Assembly: GCF_007004625.1 (NCBI RefSeq)
Contig: NZ_VIFV01000012.1
Location: 38,797-102,796, forward strand
DNA from: Planococcus salinarum
GTDB lineage: Bacteria > Bacillota > Bacilli > Bacillales_A > Planococcaceae
Direction of reading: 5' to 3'
Length of the DNA: 64,000 nt
Shown: positions 17,185-27,023 of the stretch, piece by piece
Numbering within the stretch: position 1 is the stretch's first letter
How the letters are laid out: each line of letters opens with the position of its first letter
Notes under the pieces: generated by a model
Database searches by the model: none
What the model was told of the DNA's origin: nothing
What the model saw: only the letters and a program-made list of their open reading frames with translations
Translations under genes and position numbers: made by a program

Positions 17185-18363
17185 ATGGCAACTACAGCAA
17201 TTACTACATATCACGCATTGACAGAAGCGGAGGCAATCGCATTGGCAGCCGAACTTTTCCCGGAAGGAGCAAGACTGGAATGCCGGGAAATCGGTGACGG
17301 AAATTTGAATTATGTCTTTCGGGTGAGCGACCAGGAAAGCGGCAAAGGCGTCATCATCAAGCAGGCGCTGCCTTATGCGAAAGTGGTTGGCGAGAGTTGG
17401 CCTCTGACGTTAAAGCGTGCGGCGATTGAAGCAGCGGCACTCCGGAAGCATGGTGAATTCGCAACCGGCCTGGTGCCGGAAGTGTACGGTACAGATGAGA
17501 AATTAGCCTACACGGTGATGGAGGACCTGTCCCATCTGACGATTGCCCGGGAAGGCCTGATCCAGGGGAAGAGCTACCCCAAATTATCAACGCATATCGG
17601 TGAATACCTGGCACAGACTTTATTCCATACATCAGATTTCGCCTTGCATCCATTTGAAAAGAAGAAGTTGGCTGCGGAATTTTCCAATCCGGAATTGTGC
17701 AAGATCACGGAGGACCTGGTATTCACGGATCCATTTTTCGATTATGACACGAACGATTTCGAACCGGAGCTGCGGCAGGCGGTCGAAGCGGTTTGGCGCA
17801 ACGATGCCTTGAAGCTCGAAGTGGCAAAATTGAAGCGCAGCTTTCTGACAGAAGCGGAAGCGTTGCTGCACGGCGACCTCCACACCGGCAGCATTTTCGC
17901 CGATGACAATGAAACCAAGGTCATCGATCCGGAATTCGCTTTTTACGGACCGATCGGCTTTGACGTCGGCTTGTTCCTTGCGAACTTGCTGGTGCAAGGC
18001 ATTACGAGGGATGGAGAAGGCCGTGACACAATCGTGAAGCATGTCGAGAATACCTGGAACGTATTTGAAACACGTTTTTCCGAACTATGGAAAAGTGAAG
18101 GCATTGAAGATTTCAGAGGGGTTCAGGGCTACCGGGAGTCGGTGCTCGAAAAAATCTTCCGGGATGCACTCGGTTTTGCCGGCTGTGAATTGATCCGCCG
18201 TACAATCGGCCTGGCGCATGTCAAAGACCTCGACGGCATCGAAGACGCGGAACGGCGCATCCATTCGAAAAAGCAGGCGCTCCACATCGGAGAGACTTTA
18301 ATCATAAAACGCGGCGAACTGGCATCGATCAACGATGTCACAGCGCTGTTGGAGGAGTTGTAA
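17185..18363 (+). CDS. mtnK: S-methyl-5-thioribose kinase
   Basis: ATP-dependent phosphorylation of 5-methylthioribose to its 1-phosphate, the entry of the salvage pathway. Aminoglycoside-phosphotransferase fold, 392 residues: GDGNLNYVFRV glycine loop, IKQALPYAKVVGESWPLT, catalytic HGDLHTGSIF and metal loop DPEFAFYGPIGFDVG. ATG 17185 follows AGAGAGGAAG. First gene after the SAM riboswitch; mtnA begins 3 bases past its stop. Confidence 0.97.
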   Translation: MATTAITTYHALTEAEAIALAAELFPEGARLECREIGDGNLNYVFRVSDQESGKGVIIKQALPYAKVVGESWPLTLKRAAIEAAALRKHGEFATGLVPEVYGTDEKLAYTVMEDLSHLTIAREGLIQGKSYPKLSTHIGEYLAQTLFHTSDFALHPFEKKKLAAEFSNPELCKITEDLVFTDPFFDYDTNDFEPELRQAVEAVWRNDALKLEVAKLKRSFLTEAEALLHGDLHTGSIFADDNETKVIDPEFAFYGPIGFDVGLFLANLLVQGITRDGEGRDTIVKHVENTWNVFETRFSELWKSEGIEDFRGVQGYRESVLEKIFRDALGFAGCELIRRTIGLAHVKDLDGIEDAERRIHSKKQALHIGETLIIKRGELASINDVTALLEEL

Positions 18364-18366
18364 GAA

Positions 18367-19428
18367 ATGGCGATACCCTTATCGATTCAATGGATCAACG
18401 GCCAGTTGATCATCCTGAACCAGCAGAAACTGCCATATGAAACGGAGTACATTGCACTCAATACGATCGAAGATGTCTATGACGCCATCATTACGCTGAA
18501 AGTCCGCGGCGCACCCGCCATCGGCATTACCGCCGCTTACGGTTTGGCCATCGCAGCACAAAAGCACGACACGGAAGCGCTTGAGCCTTTCCATCATTAC
18601 GTGAAAAAAGACGCGGTTTACCTGGGTTCGTCGCGACCGACAGCGGTCAACCTGGTGTGGGCGCTCGGCCGGCTGCAGCATTCGATTGAGTCGGCGCAAA
18701 CAGTCGCGGCGGCCAAAGCGCAAATTCTGGCCGAAGCGGTCCGCATCCATAAAGAAGACGAAGAAGCGTGCCGCAAGATTGGCGGTTATGCGCTAGAGCT
18801 GTTGGAAGGGCGCACGCGCGTCCTGACGATCTGCAACGCCGGTTCCATCGCGACTGCGAAATACGGCACCGCGCTGGCACCGTTCCACCTCGGCAAGGAA
18901 CTGGGCCGTGAATTTGAAGTCTATGCCTGCGAAACGCGTCCGGTGTTTCAGGGGGCGCGGCTGACGGTATGGGAACTGCAGCAGGCAGGCGTTGATGTGA
19001 CGCTGATCACCGACAGCATGGCAGCGCACACCATTGGCGCCAAAGGCATTGAAGCGATCATCGTCGGCGCTGACCGCATTGCGGCAAATGGCGATACCGC
19101 GAATAAAATCGGGACGCTCAACCTGGCGATCCTGGCCGCGGCTTACAACATTCCGTTTTATGTGGCGGCGCCGGTGGCGACATTCGACCTGCAGATTCCA
19201 AACGGCAAGAACATTCCGATAGAAGAGCGGGCGACGGAAGAAATCACCCATATTGCAGGACAGCCCATCGCACCGAACGGCACCAAAGTCTTTAACCCGG
19301 CATTCGACGTAACGCCGGCACAATACATCACGGCGATCATCACGGAAAAAGGCATCATCTATCCGGATTACGAGCGAAATATTCTTGAAGTGTTTACAAC
19401 AGTTAGTGGAAAAGGAGAGAAATTATGA
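18367..19428 (+). CDS. mtnA: S-methyl-5-thioribose-1-phosphate isomerase
   Basis: Isomerises methylthioribose-1-phosphate to methylthioribulose-1-phosphate. eIF2B-alpha-like fold, 353 residues. Substrate motif RGAPAIGIT (about residue 51), catalytic Cys in [10 protein letters not shown], catalytic Asp in [17 protein letters not shown]. Shine-Dalgarno GGAGGAG lies inside the end of mtnK. Its stop overlaps the start of the next gene (ATGA), tying the transporter to this operon. Confidence 0.97.
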   Translation: MAIPLSIQWINGQLIILNQQKLPYETEYIALNTIEDVYDAIITLKVRGAPAIGITAAYGLAIAAQKHDTEALEPFHHYVKKDAVYLGSSRPTAVNLVWALGRLQHSIESAQTVAAAKAQILAEAVRIHKEDEEACRKIGGYALELLEGRTRVLTICNAGSIATAKYGTALAPFHLGKELGREFEVYACETRPVFQGARLTVWELQQAGVDVTLITDSMAAHTIGAKGIEAIIVGADRIAANGDTANKIGTLNLAILAAAYNIPFYVAAPVATFDLQIPNGKNIPIEERATEEITHIAGQPIAPNGTKVFNPAFDVTPAQYITAIITEKGIIYPDYERNILEVFTTVSGKGEKL

Positions 19429-20510
19429 AAAAACAATCATTTTTAATACTTGCGGCTTTATTATTCATCAGTCTTTTATTGGCGGCCTGCCAGCCGAAAG
19501 GCGAAACGGTGACGGAAGCGGAAACGGACTCGGACAAGAAGGCGGAAACATCGGAACATCCATTGGCCGGCAAAGAAGTGGCATTGATTCTGCAGCAGAA
19601 TCTCGGAACGTTTTCGGCCCAATACATAGCCGGAGTGGAAGAACAGGTGGAGAACTTTGGCGGCAAAGTCACCGTGTTCAACTCTGAAGGAGATTTGGCG
19701 AAAATGGCATCCAATTTGGACGCAGCCATCAACCAGGGAGCAGACGCAATCCTGATTGACCATGGAACAAAAGAGGCGTTGAACCAGGGAGTTGAAAAAG
19801 CGGTGGAAAAAGGGATTCCGGTGGTTGCGTTTGACGCGGGAATCGACGTGGAAGGTGTGGTTTCGCTTGAACAGGGTGACCAGCTGATGGCGGAACAGAC
19901 TTTGGGGAAACTCGCTGAAGACCACGACGGCGAAGCGAATATCGTGAAAATCTGGACAGCTGGCTTTGCGCCGATGGAACGCCGCCAAATCGCGTATGAG
20001 CAATTCTTGAAAGACAACCCGGGCATCAAGGAAGTGGCAGCTTTCGGCGCGGCAACGGCAAATACAGCGCTCGATACGCAGGCGCAAATGGAAGCGATTT
20101 TGAAGCAATATCCGAACGAAGGGGACATCACAGCTGTTTGGGCGGCTTGGGATGAATTCGCGAAAGGCGCGGTCCGTGCAATCGAGCAGGCAGGACGCAC
20201 CGACATCAAAGTTTACAGCATCGACATGAGCGATGAAGATTTGCAGATGATCCAAAAAGACGGCAGCCCGTGGGTCGCTTCGGCAGCGGTCGATCCGGCG
20301 GATATCGGGCGCATCCAGGTGCGTTACGCGTATCAGTTGATCAACGGTGAACAGCCGGAAGAGAAAGTGGTATTGGAGCCAGTCTTCATCGATGCCGAAC
20401 AGCTTCCGGAAGAAACGGTGACAACGGAAACGTTGAGCGAACACATCGAAGGATGGGGAGCAAGCGAGCAGGGCTATACCGACGACCTTCGTGAACTGGA
20501 AGGAAAATGA
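19425..20510 (+). CDS. Sugar-type ABC transporter substrate-binding lipoprotein
   Basis: A 361-residue periplasmic-binding-protein type 1 (RbsB-like) lipoprotein. The signal peptide ends in a lipobox LLAAC with the lipid Cys at residue 22, followed by an acidic linker. The two-lobe body has [32 protein letters not shown] and [16 protein letters not shown]. Position behind mtnA under the SAM riboswitch suggests it captures methylthioribose or a related ribose thioether (inference). ATPase and permease genes follow. Confidence 0.88.
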   Translation: MKKQSFLILAALLFISLLLAACQPKGETVTEAETDSDKKAETSEHPLAGKEVALILQQNLGTFSAQYIAGVEEQVENFGGKVTVFNSEGDLAKMASNLDAAINQGADAILIDHGTKEALNQGVEKAVEKGIPVVAFDAGIDVEGVVSLEQGDQLMAEQTLGKLAEDHDGEANIVKIWTAGFAPMERRQIAYEQFLKDNPGIKEVAAFGAATANTALDTQAQMEAILKQYPNEGDITAVWAAWDEFAKGAVRAIEQAGRTDIKVYSIDMSDEDLQMIQKDGSPWVASAAVDPADIGRIQVRYAYQLINGEQPEEKVVLEPVFIDAEQLPEETVTTETLSEHIEGWGASEQGYTDDLRELEGK

Positions 20511-20516
20511 AAGAGT

Positions 20517-20544
20517 GGAGCCGTCCTCGGAATTGGGCGGCTCC
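20517..20544 (+). promoter_or_regulatory. Intercistronic hairpin between binding protein and ATPase genes
   Basis: GGAGCCG and CGGCTCC pair around 14 bases, followed by only TTTC. Such a weak stop or mRNA-end stabiliser between a binding-protein gene and its ATPase gene would raise the binding protein relative to the ATPase (inference). Confidence 0.55.
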
Positions 20545-20569
20545 TTTCGGCGAAAGGAGGATTGCAGTG

Positions 20570-22123
20570 ATGGCACAATTATTGGATATGCAGGCAATCG
20601 GCAAGCGATTCGGCAATGTGACAGCGCTGGAAAACGGCCAGCTGGCACTCGAAAAAGGGGAAGTTCACGCGTTGCTTGGTGTCAACGGAGCGGGAAAAAG
20701 CACCATGATCAAGATTCTGTCAGGGGTTTACGGCCAGGACAGCGGCGACATCCGGCTGGACGGCGAAACCGTCTCATTGCACTCGCCGAAACAGGCAAAA
20801 GAACACGGCATTTATTGCGTCTACCAGGAAGTCGATACGGCCATTGTTGCGGAACTGACGGTGGCGGAAAACATCCTGATGGACAGTTTTGCGGCAGGGG
20901 GCAGTTTTCTGCTGTCGAAGCAAAAGATAAACAAACAGGCGAAAGAAGCATTGGTCCAACTGCAGTCGGAAGAAATCTCCGTCACCCGAAAAGCGGGAAC
21001 GCTCACTTTGGCGGAAAAACAGCTGGTGCTGATTGCACGGGCATTGGTGCATTCGGCAAAGATCATCATTTTTGATGAGCCGACAGCGCCTTTGTCATTG
21101 ACGGAGTCGGATAAACTGTTTTCGGTCATCCGGAAATTGAGCAGCGAAGGCGTCGGCTGTGTCTTCATCTCCCACCGGCTGCCGGAAGTTTTTGAGATCA
21201 GTGACCGCATAACGGTTATGCGCGAAGGGAAATGGGTCAACACTTTCGTTACGGCAGAGTCGCATTCCGAAGGGGTTATCGAAGCGATGCTGGGCGAGGC
21301 GCTGAGCCATGAGTTGGAATACCAGCCGCATCCGGCAGGAACCGGTTTGCTGGAAGTCAATGGCTTGTCGGATGGCCATAAATTAAAGGATATTTCATTG
21401 TCCGTAGGAGCTGGTGAAATCGTCGGCATTGTAGGACTCGTCGGCGCCGGCAAAACCGAGCTCGCCAAAGCGCTGTTCGGAGCGGCGAATTCCGTCAGCG
21501 GCTCGGTGAGAATTGCCGGGAAACAAACCCGCATCAAGCATCCGGGCGATGCAATCCGGGCCGGCATGGCACTGATTCCGGAAGAACGCCGGAAAGAAGG
21601 GTTGTTTGTCCGCGAAACGCTCAGAGCCAATGCTTCGTTTCCTAACCTGCGGAAATTTTCATCGGGGCTGTTCATGAACAAAGCCGCCGAAACCAAATTT
21701 GCGGAAGAAATCATCGGCAAATTGAAAATCAAGACCGGCGACACCGAAACACCGCTCCTCCACCTGAGCGGCGGGAACCAGCAGAAAGTGGCCATCGGCA
21801 AGTGGATGAGCCTCGACTCGCTGCTGTATTTATTCGACGAACCGACAAAAGGCGTCGACATCGGCGCGAAAGTGGACATATTCAAATTGATCCGGGAACT
21901 GGCCGGAAGCGGCAAAGGCTGCCTGTACTTCTCCAGTGAAATCCATGAAGCGATCGGCATTTCCGATCGGATTCTGGTAATGTGCGATGGTCAGATCGTG
22001 AAGGAATTATCACGTCAAGAAGCGACCCAGGAAAGGATATTACTTTATGCAAGCGGTGGAAAAGAAGAGCTTAACAAAGCCGAAAAACTCAGTGAAAGAG
22101 AACGCAGTCCAATTTCTGTTTAA
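20570..22123 (+). CDS. Sugar-type ABC transporter ATP-binding protein (two ABC domains)
   Basis: RbsA-like tandem ATPase. First domain: Walker A GVNGAGKST, degenerate signature LTLAEKQ, Walker B IIIFDEPTAPL. Second domain: GLVGAGKTE, good signature LSGGNQQK, Walker B LYLFDEPTKGVD. The open frame extends upstream to 20507 and overlaps the previous stop, but AAAGGAGG at 20553-20560 sits 9 bases before ATG 20570, so that is the start (517 residues). It powers the putative methylthioribose importer. Confidence 0.9.
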   Translation: MAQLLDMQAIGKRFGNVTALENGQLALEKGEVHALLGVNGAGKSTMIKILSGVYGQDSGDIRLDGETVSLHSPKQAKEHGIYCVYQEVDTAIVAELTVAENILMDSFAAGGSFLLSKQKINKQAKEALVQLQSEEISVTRKAGTLTLAEKQLVLIARALVHSAKIIIFDEPTAPLSLTESDKLFSVIRKLSSEGVGCVFISHRLPEVFEISDRITVMREGKWVNTFVTAESHSEGVIEAMLGEALSHELEYQPHPAGTGLLEVNGLSDGHKLKDISLSVGAGEIVGIVGLVGAGKTELAKALFGAANSVSGSVRIAGKQTRIKHPGDAIRAGMALIPEERRKEGLFVRETLRANASFPNLRKFSSGLFMNKAAETKFAEEIIGKLKIKTGDTETPLLHLSGGNQQKVAIGKWMSLDSLLYLFDEPTKGVDIGAKVDIFKLIRELAGSGKGCLYFSSEIHEAIGISDRILVMCDGQIVKELSRQEATQERILLYASGGKEELNKAEKLSERERSPISV

Positions 22124-23084
22124 ATACGGCGCCATCATCCTGCTGGTTGCGATTATCCTGTATTTCAGCAGCATCAGCGACGCGTTCTTCAGCTACGGCA
22201 ACTTCTCGGATATTCTCCGGTCGATTTCAATCGTCACGCTGCTGGCGCTCGGCGTTACATTCACGCTCGTCGTCGATGGCTTTGACTTGTCCGTCGGCTC
22301 GACGATGTCCCTGTCGACCGTCGTGACGGCATCGCTGATGGTCTGGTATGACATGCCGCTTTGGCTGGTGCTGTTATTGCCGCTACTGATCGGTGTGGCG
22401 GTCGGGCTCGTCAACAGCTTCCTCATCACGGTCATCGGCATTCCCGATCTCCTCGCGACACTCAGTATGATGTATATTGTGGCGGGTCTTCACCGCACGT
22501 ATACGGAAGGCTATTCCATCTACAATAATATGCCGCTGACGTCCGGCGGCACGGCTCCCGGCCAATTGTCCGAGGCGTTCCTGTGGATCGGGCAGGGCCA
22601 GATGCTCGGCCTTCCGGTGCCGGTGTGGATCATGGTCATCATGGTGCTGGCGGCGTATGTGATCCTGAATCACACGCGCTGGGGCCGCATTCTCTACATG
22701 ACCGGCGGCAATGCGGAAGCAGCCACACTATCGGGCGTCAACGTGAAAAAGGTCAAGACTTCGGCGTACATCATTTCCGGCGTCTTCGCTTCGATGGCAG
22801 GTGTCCTGTTCACGGCGCGCGTCGGTTCCGGCCAGATTGATGCCGGTGCGCCTTTATTGATGGAAGCAGTTGCCGCAGTATTTGTCGGTTATTCGGTGCT
22901 CGGCGCCGGCAAGCCGAATGCGCTCGGCACGTTCTTCGGCGCAGCCGTCATCGGCATCCTGCTGAACGGGCTGACGATTCAGAACCTGCCGTATTACGCT
23001 TTTGACATTGTCAAAGGGGCTGTGCTCGTTGCGGCTTTAGCGGTTACGTACGTGTATGCGAAAAATAAATTCGCGAAGAGCTGA
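22047..23084 (+). CDS. Sugar-type ABC transporter permease
   Basis: A 345-residue RbsC-like permease with about nine to ten hydrophobic helices and the family motif VDGFDLSVGSTMSLS. The ATG at 22047 lies 77 bases inside the ATPase gene in another frame; it has GGAAAGGA about 12 bases upstream. A later GTG in the same frame has no ribosome site. The long overlap suggests tight translational coupling. Last gene of the SAM-controlled operon. Confidence 0.88.
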   Translation: MQAVEKKSLTKPKNSVKENAVQFLFKYGAIILLVAIILYFSSISDAFFSYGNFSDILRSISIVTLLALGVTFTLVVDGFDLSVGSTMSLSTVVTASLMVWYDMPLWLVLLLPLLIGVAVGLVNSFLITVIGIPDLLATLSMMYIVAGLHRTYTEGYSIYNNMPLTSGGTAPGQLSEAFLWIGQGQMLGLPVPVWIMVIMVLAAYVILNHTRWGRILYMTGGNAEAATLSGVNVKKVKTSAYIISGVFASMAGVLFTARVGSGQIDAGAPLLMEAVAAVFVGYSVLGAGKPNALGTFFGAAVIGILLNGLTIQNLPYYAFDIVKGAVLVAALAVTYVYAKNKFAKS

Positions 23085-23107
23085 GGGATTCTTGCACGTA
23101 TAACTGT

Positions 23108-23150
23108 AAAAACGTTCGTAAGGTGTTTTGACACTTTGCGAACGTTTTTT
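23108..23150 (+). terminator. Intrinsic terminator of the mtnKA-transporter operon
   Basis: AAAAACGTTCG and CGAACGTTTTTT pair with an inner GTG/CAC; a T run follows. Confidence 0.92.
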
Positions 23151-23269
23151 CTGTTTTTTTGGAGTGTCCGGAAAGGTGTGGTTTAATGATGGTGAAAAAA
23201 TGGCAGTGTTGAAACAGGGATGAAAGGGTAAGACTGGAGTGTAAATAAAAAAAGAAGGAGGACCCGAAG

Positions 23270-24139
23270 GTGCAGAATGAAAAAACGATGGAAGTTGGAG
23301 AATTTAAAGAAAGACAAAAGTCCGTGATGCTGGATGGAATAGTCGACGAACCTGTAAGAATAAATTATACGGACGTCGGCTCTGGCCCAACGTTACTGTT
23401 GCTTCATGGTATTCCTACCTGGTCTTATTTGTATCAGGAAATGATTGAAGAGCTTCAAAAAGATTACCGCGTCATTGCACCTGATATGCTGGGTTATGGT
23501 TGGTCTGACCGCCGTGACCGATTTGACCGCTCACTGCAAGTACAGGCCAAAGTCATTACGGGTCTTATGGATATATTGCAATTGGAAAAAGTTCATTTCG
23601 TGGGTCACGACATCGGCGGCGGAGTCGGATTGGTGCTCGCGGTTGATTATCCTGACCGATTGGAAAGCCTTATTTTATCCAACAATGTCGCTTATGATTC
23701 CTGGCCGATTAAAGAAATGATGCAGTTAGGGCATCCGTCATGGACAGACAAACCTGTTCAGGAAGTGAGTGACTTTCTGAAAAAGGCATTTCAAGATGGC
23801 ATCTTAAACAAAGAACAGAAGACAGATGCATTTCTTGAAGGAATCGTAGAGCCATATCAAAATGAAGAAGGCAAGAAGAGTATGGTTCGAAATGCTGCGG
23901 CGTTAAATACGAATGAGATAACGAGGTTGACCCATAAGTTATCCGGAATTCCACATCCTACGCTCATTTTATGGGGAGTACAGGATCCCTGGCAGAAATT
24001 AAAATTCGGCGAAAAACTTCAAGAAGATATTCCTGACAGCAAGCTGCTGAAGATAGAGCATTCCGGCCATTGGCTGCCGCAAGATGCCCCTAAGGAGTTC
24101 GCTGAAGAAATTAAAGGTTTTCTTCAAAAGAATGAATAA
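23270..24139 (+). CDS. Alpha/beta hydrolase, haloalkane dehalogenase/epoxide hydrolase type
   Basis: A 289-residue hydrolase with an aspartate nucleophile: HGIPTWSYLY carries the HGxP oxyanion motif and VGHDIGGG the nucleophile elbow with Asp in place of Ser. The His of the triad is in IEHSGHWLPQDAP and an acid in WGVQDPW. Asp nucleophiles occur in haloalkane and fluoroacetate dehalogenases and epoxide hydrolases; sequence alone does not decide. GTG 23270 follows GGAGG by 8 bases. Confidence 0.85.
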   Translation: MQNEKTMEVGEFKERQKSVMLDGIVDEPVRINYTDVGSGPTLLLLHGIPTWSYLYQEMIEELQKDYRVIAPDMLGYGWSDRRDRFDRSLQVQAKVITGLMDILQLEKVHFVGHDIGGGVGLVLAVDYPDRLESLILSNNVAYDSWPIKEMMQLGHPSWTDKPVQEVSDFLKKAFQDGILNKEQKTDAFLEGIVEPYQNEEGKKSMVRNAAALNTNEITRLTHKLSGIPHPTLILWGVQDPWQKLKFGEKLQEDIPDSKLLKIEHSGHWLPQDAPKEFAEEIKGFLQKNE

Positions 24140-24171
24140 TAGAAGGAACCCTCTCCAAATCTATCGGAAAA

Positions 24172-24202
24172 CTTTTCCCTGGTAGTTCGGGAAAGGATTT
24201 TT
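24172..24202 (+). terminator. Intrinsic terminator
   Basis: CTTTTCCC and GGGAAAGG pair (one G-U) around TGGTAGTTC, followed by ATTTTT. It separates the hydrolase from the thioredoxin gene. Confidence 0.7.
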
Positions 24203-24311
24203 AATAATAGGAATTGCTCCAGTAAAGTAACCTACGTTACAGTTTTCTTTCCAACAATCTCATATGCTGCTGTTGAAAAGAATTGTAAATGCTAACAAAG
24301 GAGTGGTTTCA

Positions 24312-24638
24312 ATGTTCGAAAAAATCTTATCAGAAGAGCAATTCAATAACGCCATCAGCAAAAAAGATCAGCCGGTCCTTATAAAATTTTTCGCAGACTG
24401 GTGTCCGGACTGTAAGCGGATGGATATGTTCATGGGGGAAGTTCTGGCGGATTTCCACAATATCTCTGCGTATTCCCTCAATAAAGATCAATTTGAAGAA
24501 GTTGCGAATAAACAGGATGTAATGGGGATACCGAGTCTGCTGGTTTTTCAAAACGATCGGAAGTTGGGTCATCTTCACAGTGCCAATGCTAAAACGCCTG
24601 ATGAAACAAAGGGATTTCTCCAGGAGTTTTTTTCTTAA
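24312..24638 (+). CDS. Thioredoxin-family protein, CPDC active site
   Basis: A 108-residue cytoplasmic thioredoxin-fold protein. Active site FFADWCPDCKRMD; cis-Pro in MGIPSLLVF. CPDC instead of CGPC and the Asp suggest a more specialised thiol-disulfide exchange protein. The frame is open upstream to 24264, but AAAGGAG sits 8 bases before ATG 24312. A 5-bp inverted repeat GTAAC-N4-GTTAC (24227-24240) lies in its upstream region. It is followed after 33 bases by a disulfide reductase gene, a likely partner. Confidence 0.87.
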   Translation: MFEKILSEEQFNNAISKKDQPVLIKFFADWCPDCKRMDMFMGEVLADFHNISAYSLNKDQFEEVANKQDVMGIPSLLVFQNDRKLGHLHSANAKTPDETKGFLQEFFS

Positions 24639-24671
24639 AGATTTACATTACACGAAAAGGAGATGTATAAC

Positions 24672-26021
24672 ATGCAGAGAACATTTGATCTCATCGTAAT
24701 TGGAACCGGTTCAGGCGGGTCGGCCGCCGCGATGAAATGCAAGAAAGCCGGATGGGAAGTAGCCATTATCGACTCGAGACCATTTGGAGGGACTTGTGCT
24801 CTTCGGGGATGTGACCCCAAAAAAGTGCTTGTTGGCGCTGCAGATATGATTGAAAGTGCCGAGAGAATGAAAGGAAAAGGAATCACATCCACTCCCTCGA
24901 TTAATTGGCAGGAATTGATGGCTTTCAAGCGGACTTTCACAGAACCGGTATCAGCAAACCGGGAAAAAGGGTTTGAAAAATCTGGAATTTACACCTTCCA
25001 TGGCCAAGCGTCCTTTACAGGCGAAGATACAATCCGGATAGGGGGAGACGTTCTGACAGGGAAAAAAATCTTGATAGCAAGTGGTGCAAAACCTGTTTCC
25101 CTGCCGATTGCGGGTTCAGAACATCTGATTCACAGTGACGAATTCCTGGAGTTGGATGAATTACCGGCAAGATTAATCTTTGTGGGTGGTGGATACATTT
25201 CCTTTGAGTTTGCCCATATTGCTGCCCGGGCCGGAGCTGAAGTGCACATCATCCAACGAGGAGAACGTGTACTTGGAAATTTTGAGCAGGAGCTGGTCGA
25301 TTTACTGATGGAAAAGTCGAAAGAAATTGGCATACACATCCATCTCAACAGCGAAGTGAAATCGGTTGAAAAGAAAGCTGATTCGTTTATGGTGACGGCC
25401 ATGACGAGCAAAGGCTCGCTCGAATTGGAGGGGGATCTGGTGATTCACGGAGCTGGGCGGATTCCGGCAATAGATGACCTGCAACTCGAAAAAGGGAACG
25501 TGGAATGGGAAAAAGGCGGTATAACCGTTAATGGTTATCTGCAGAGCGTCAGCAATCCCCATGTCTATGCCGCCGGAGATGCGGCGTCAACTGAAGGTCT
25601 GCCGTTAACACCAATTGCTTCAATGGAATCCCAAGTAGTGGCTTCAAACTTACTCAAAGGCAACGACCGTTCACCGAACTACACAGTAATGCCGACGGTG
25701 GTATTTACACTGCCGAAATTGGCTTCAGTCGGCTTCTCTGAAGACGAAGCTCGAAAAAAGAAGCACAACATTCGAGTCAATAAGTTTGATACGTCAGATT
25801 GGTATACGTACAGAAGGACGAACGAGCGTTACGCCATGGCAAAGGTAATCATTGACGAAGATTCCGATCAGATACTGGGGGCACATCTACTCAGTGAAGA
25901 AGCAGACGAACTGATCAACCACTTTGCGACGGCGATTCAATTCAAGCTGACAACACAGGACTTGAAACAAATGATTTATGCCTATCCGACAGCAGCGTCA
26001 GACTTATCTTACATGCTTTAA
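24672..26021 (+). CDS. FAD-dependent pyridine nucleotide-disulfide oxidoreductase
   Basis: A class I flavoprotein disulfide reductase (glutathione/mercuric reductase-like), 449 residues: FAD motif GTGSGGSAAA, redox disulfide GGTCALRGCDPKK, NAD(P) Rossmann FVGGGYISFEFA, second FAD motif VYAAGDAAS. In the dimer-interface domain the usual HPT..E catalytic dyad reads YAYPTAASD, so the base His and Glu are Tyr and Asp. ATG 24672 is 9 bases past AAAAGGAG; the in-frame ATG 24663 is too close. Probable partner of the upstream thioredoxin. Confidence 0.88.
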   Translation: MQRTFDLIVIGTGSGGSAAAMKCKKAGWEVAIIDSRPFGGTCALRGCDPKKVLVGAADMIESAERMKGKGITSTPSINWQELMAFKRTFTEPVSANREKGFEKSGIYTFHGQASFTGEDTIRIGGDVLTGKKILIASGAKPVSLPIAGSEHLIHSDEFLELDELPARLIFVGGGYISFEFAHIAARAGAEVHIIQRGERVLGNFEQELVDLLMEKSKEIGIHIHLNSEVKSVEKKADSFMVTAMTSKGSLELEGDLVIHGAGRIPAIDDLQLEKGNVEWEKGGITVNGYLQSVSNPHVYAAGDAASTEGLPLTPIASMESQVVASNLLKGNDRSPNYTVMPTVVFTLPKLASVGFSEDEARKKKHNIRVNKFDTSDWYTYRRTNERYAMAKVIIDEDSDQILGAHLLSEEADELINHFATAIQFKLTTQDLKQMIYAYPTAASDLSYML

Positions 26022-26093
26022 AATGATAAAGGCATAAAACTAAATAAGGTTTTTGCTTTTCGATTGAATAGCATTTGCCAGCATACCAGTTAA

Positions 26094-26133
26094 AAGGATT
26101 GAGTAGATCGTAGTGCGATACTCAATCCTTTTT
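26094..26133 (+). terminator. Intrinsic terminator
   Basis: AAAAGGATTGAGTA pairs with TACTCAATCCTTTT around a 12-base loop, then T. It could also work for the convergent bioD. Confidence 0.9.
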
Positions 26134-26216
26134 CATATTCATTATTTGAGCAGACATCTATACATAACGTTTCAAAAGGAACTGTATCTATGAAATCCGG
26201 TTAAAAAGAAAGCAGC

Positions 26217-26921
26217 TTACTCCAATAGTTTATCTAAGTCTATTCCTTTTATCAGTTCCTCCAATACTTCTTCTTCACCTATCCGAGCTTCCACATCAGC
26301 AATCTGCGGAACAACTCCGATGACGGGTAGTCCGGTAGTTTTCTCAATCATTTTCAGGTTGTCTTTAACCCCTTCGGATGGACTGTCCGGATAACCGTTG
26401 ATTATAATACCTTTTACAGTAAGGCCCTTACTTTGAGCATAGTGAGCAGTCAATGAAGTAGCGTTCAATGTTCCAACGTTAGCTTGAGTGACAATCACGA
26501 TCGGTATGTTCAGATCTTTAATCAGCTCCGGCGTTCCGTACTGCTCATCAATTAAAGGAACAGCCAGTCCCCCGGCCCCTTCAACGAGCACCAATTCATG
26601 TCTCTCTTGCAATACTTGATAATTCCTCATAATTACTTCCGGATCAATGGGGTTCCCGGCTAATTGCGCAGCAAAATGAGGAGAAAAACGAGGCTCATAC
26701 AAAAAAGAATTCAGCTGTTCATTTTCTTGTGGCTCATAAACCTTCCGGTAAAGTTCCACATCAGGAGCCAGCCATTCTTCCCCTTCTGTAATGGCTCCGC
26801 ACTGCACCGGTTTATAGGGAACTGCATCTATATTCTGTTTTCGAAACGCATATGTAAGACACGTGGTAATAATAGTCTTTCCGACATTGGTGCTGGTACC
26901 TGTAATAAAAATTCCGGACAA
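26217..26921 (-). CDS. bioD: ATP-dependent dethiobiotin synthetase
   Basis: Closes the ureido ring of biotin from 7,8-diaminopelargonate, CO2 and ATP. P-loop GTSTNVGKT near the N-terminus, KPVQCG substrate Lys, and VLVEGAGGLAVPL, all standard for BioD. The open frame starts at a GTG inside the ribosome site (AAGGAGTG); TTG 26921, 8 bases past AAGGAG, gives the normal N-terminus MSGIFITGTST and 234 residues. No other bio gene is nearby, so it is an orphan of the pathway in this window. Confidence 0.92.
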   Translation of the reverse strand: MSGIFITGTSTNVGKTIITTCLTYAFRKQNIDAVPYKPVQCGAITEGEEWLAPDVELYRKVYEPQENEQLNSFLYEPRFSPHFAAQLAGNPIDPEVIMRNYQVLQERHELVLVEGAGGLAVPLIDEQYGTPELIKDLNIPIVIVTQANVGTLNATSLTAHYAQSKGLTVKGIIINGYPDSPSEGVKDNLKMIEKTTGLPVIGVVPQIADVEARIGEEEVLEELIKGIDLDKLLE

Positions 26922-27023
26922 AAAAATCACTCCTTACTGAGATTATCCATAGTATAGCGTACTTGCTTAATTGGAAATAACTTTTATGTTGGAAAGAAAA
27001 AAATACGTTTTTCAGCCGAAGAA

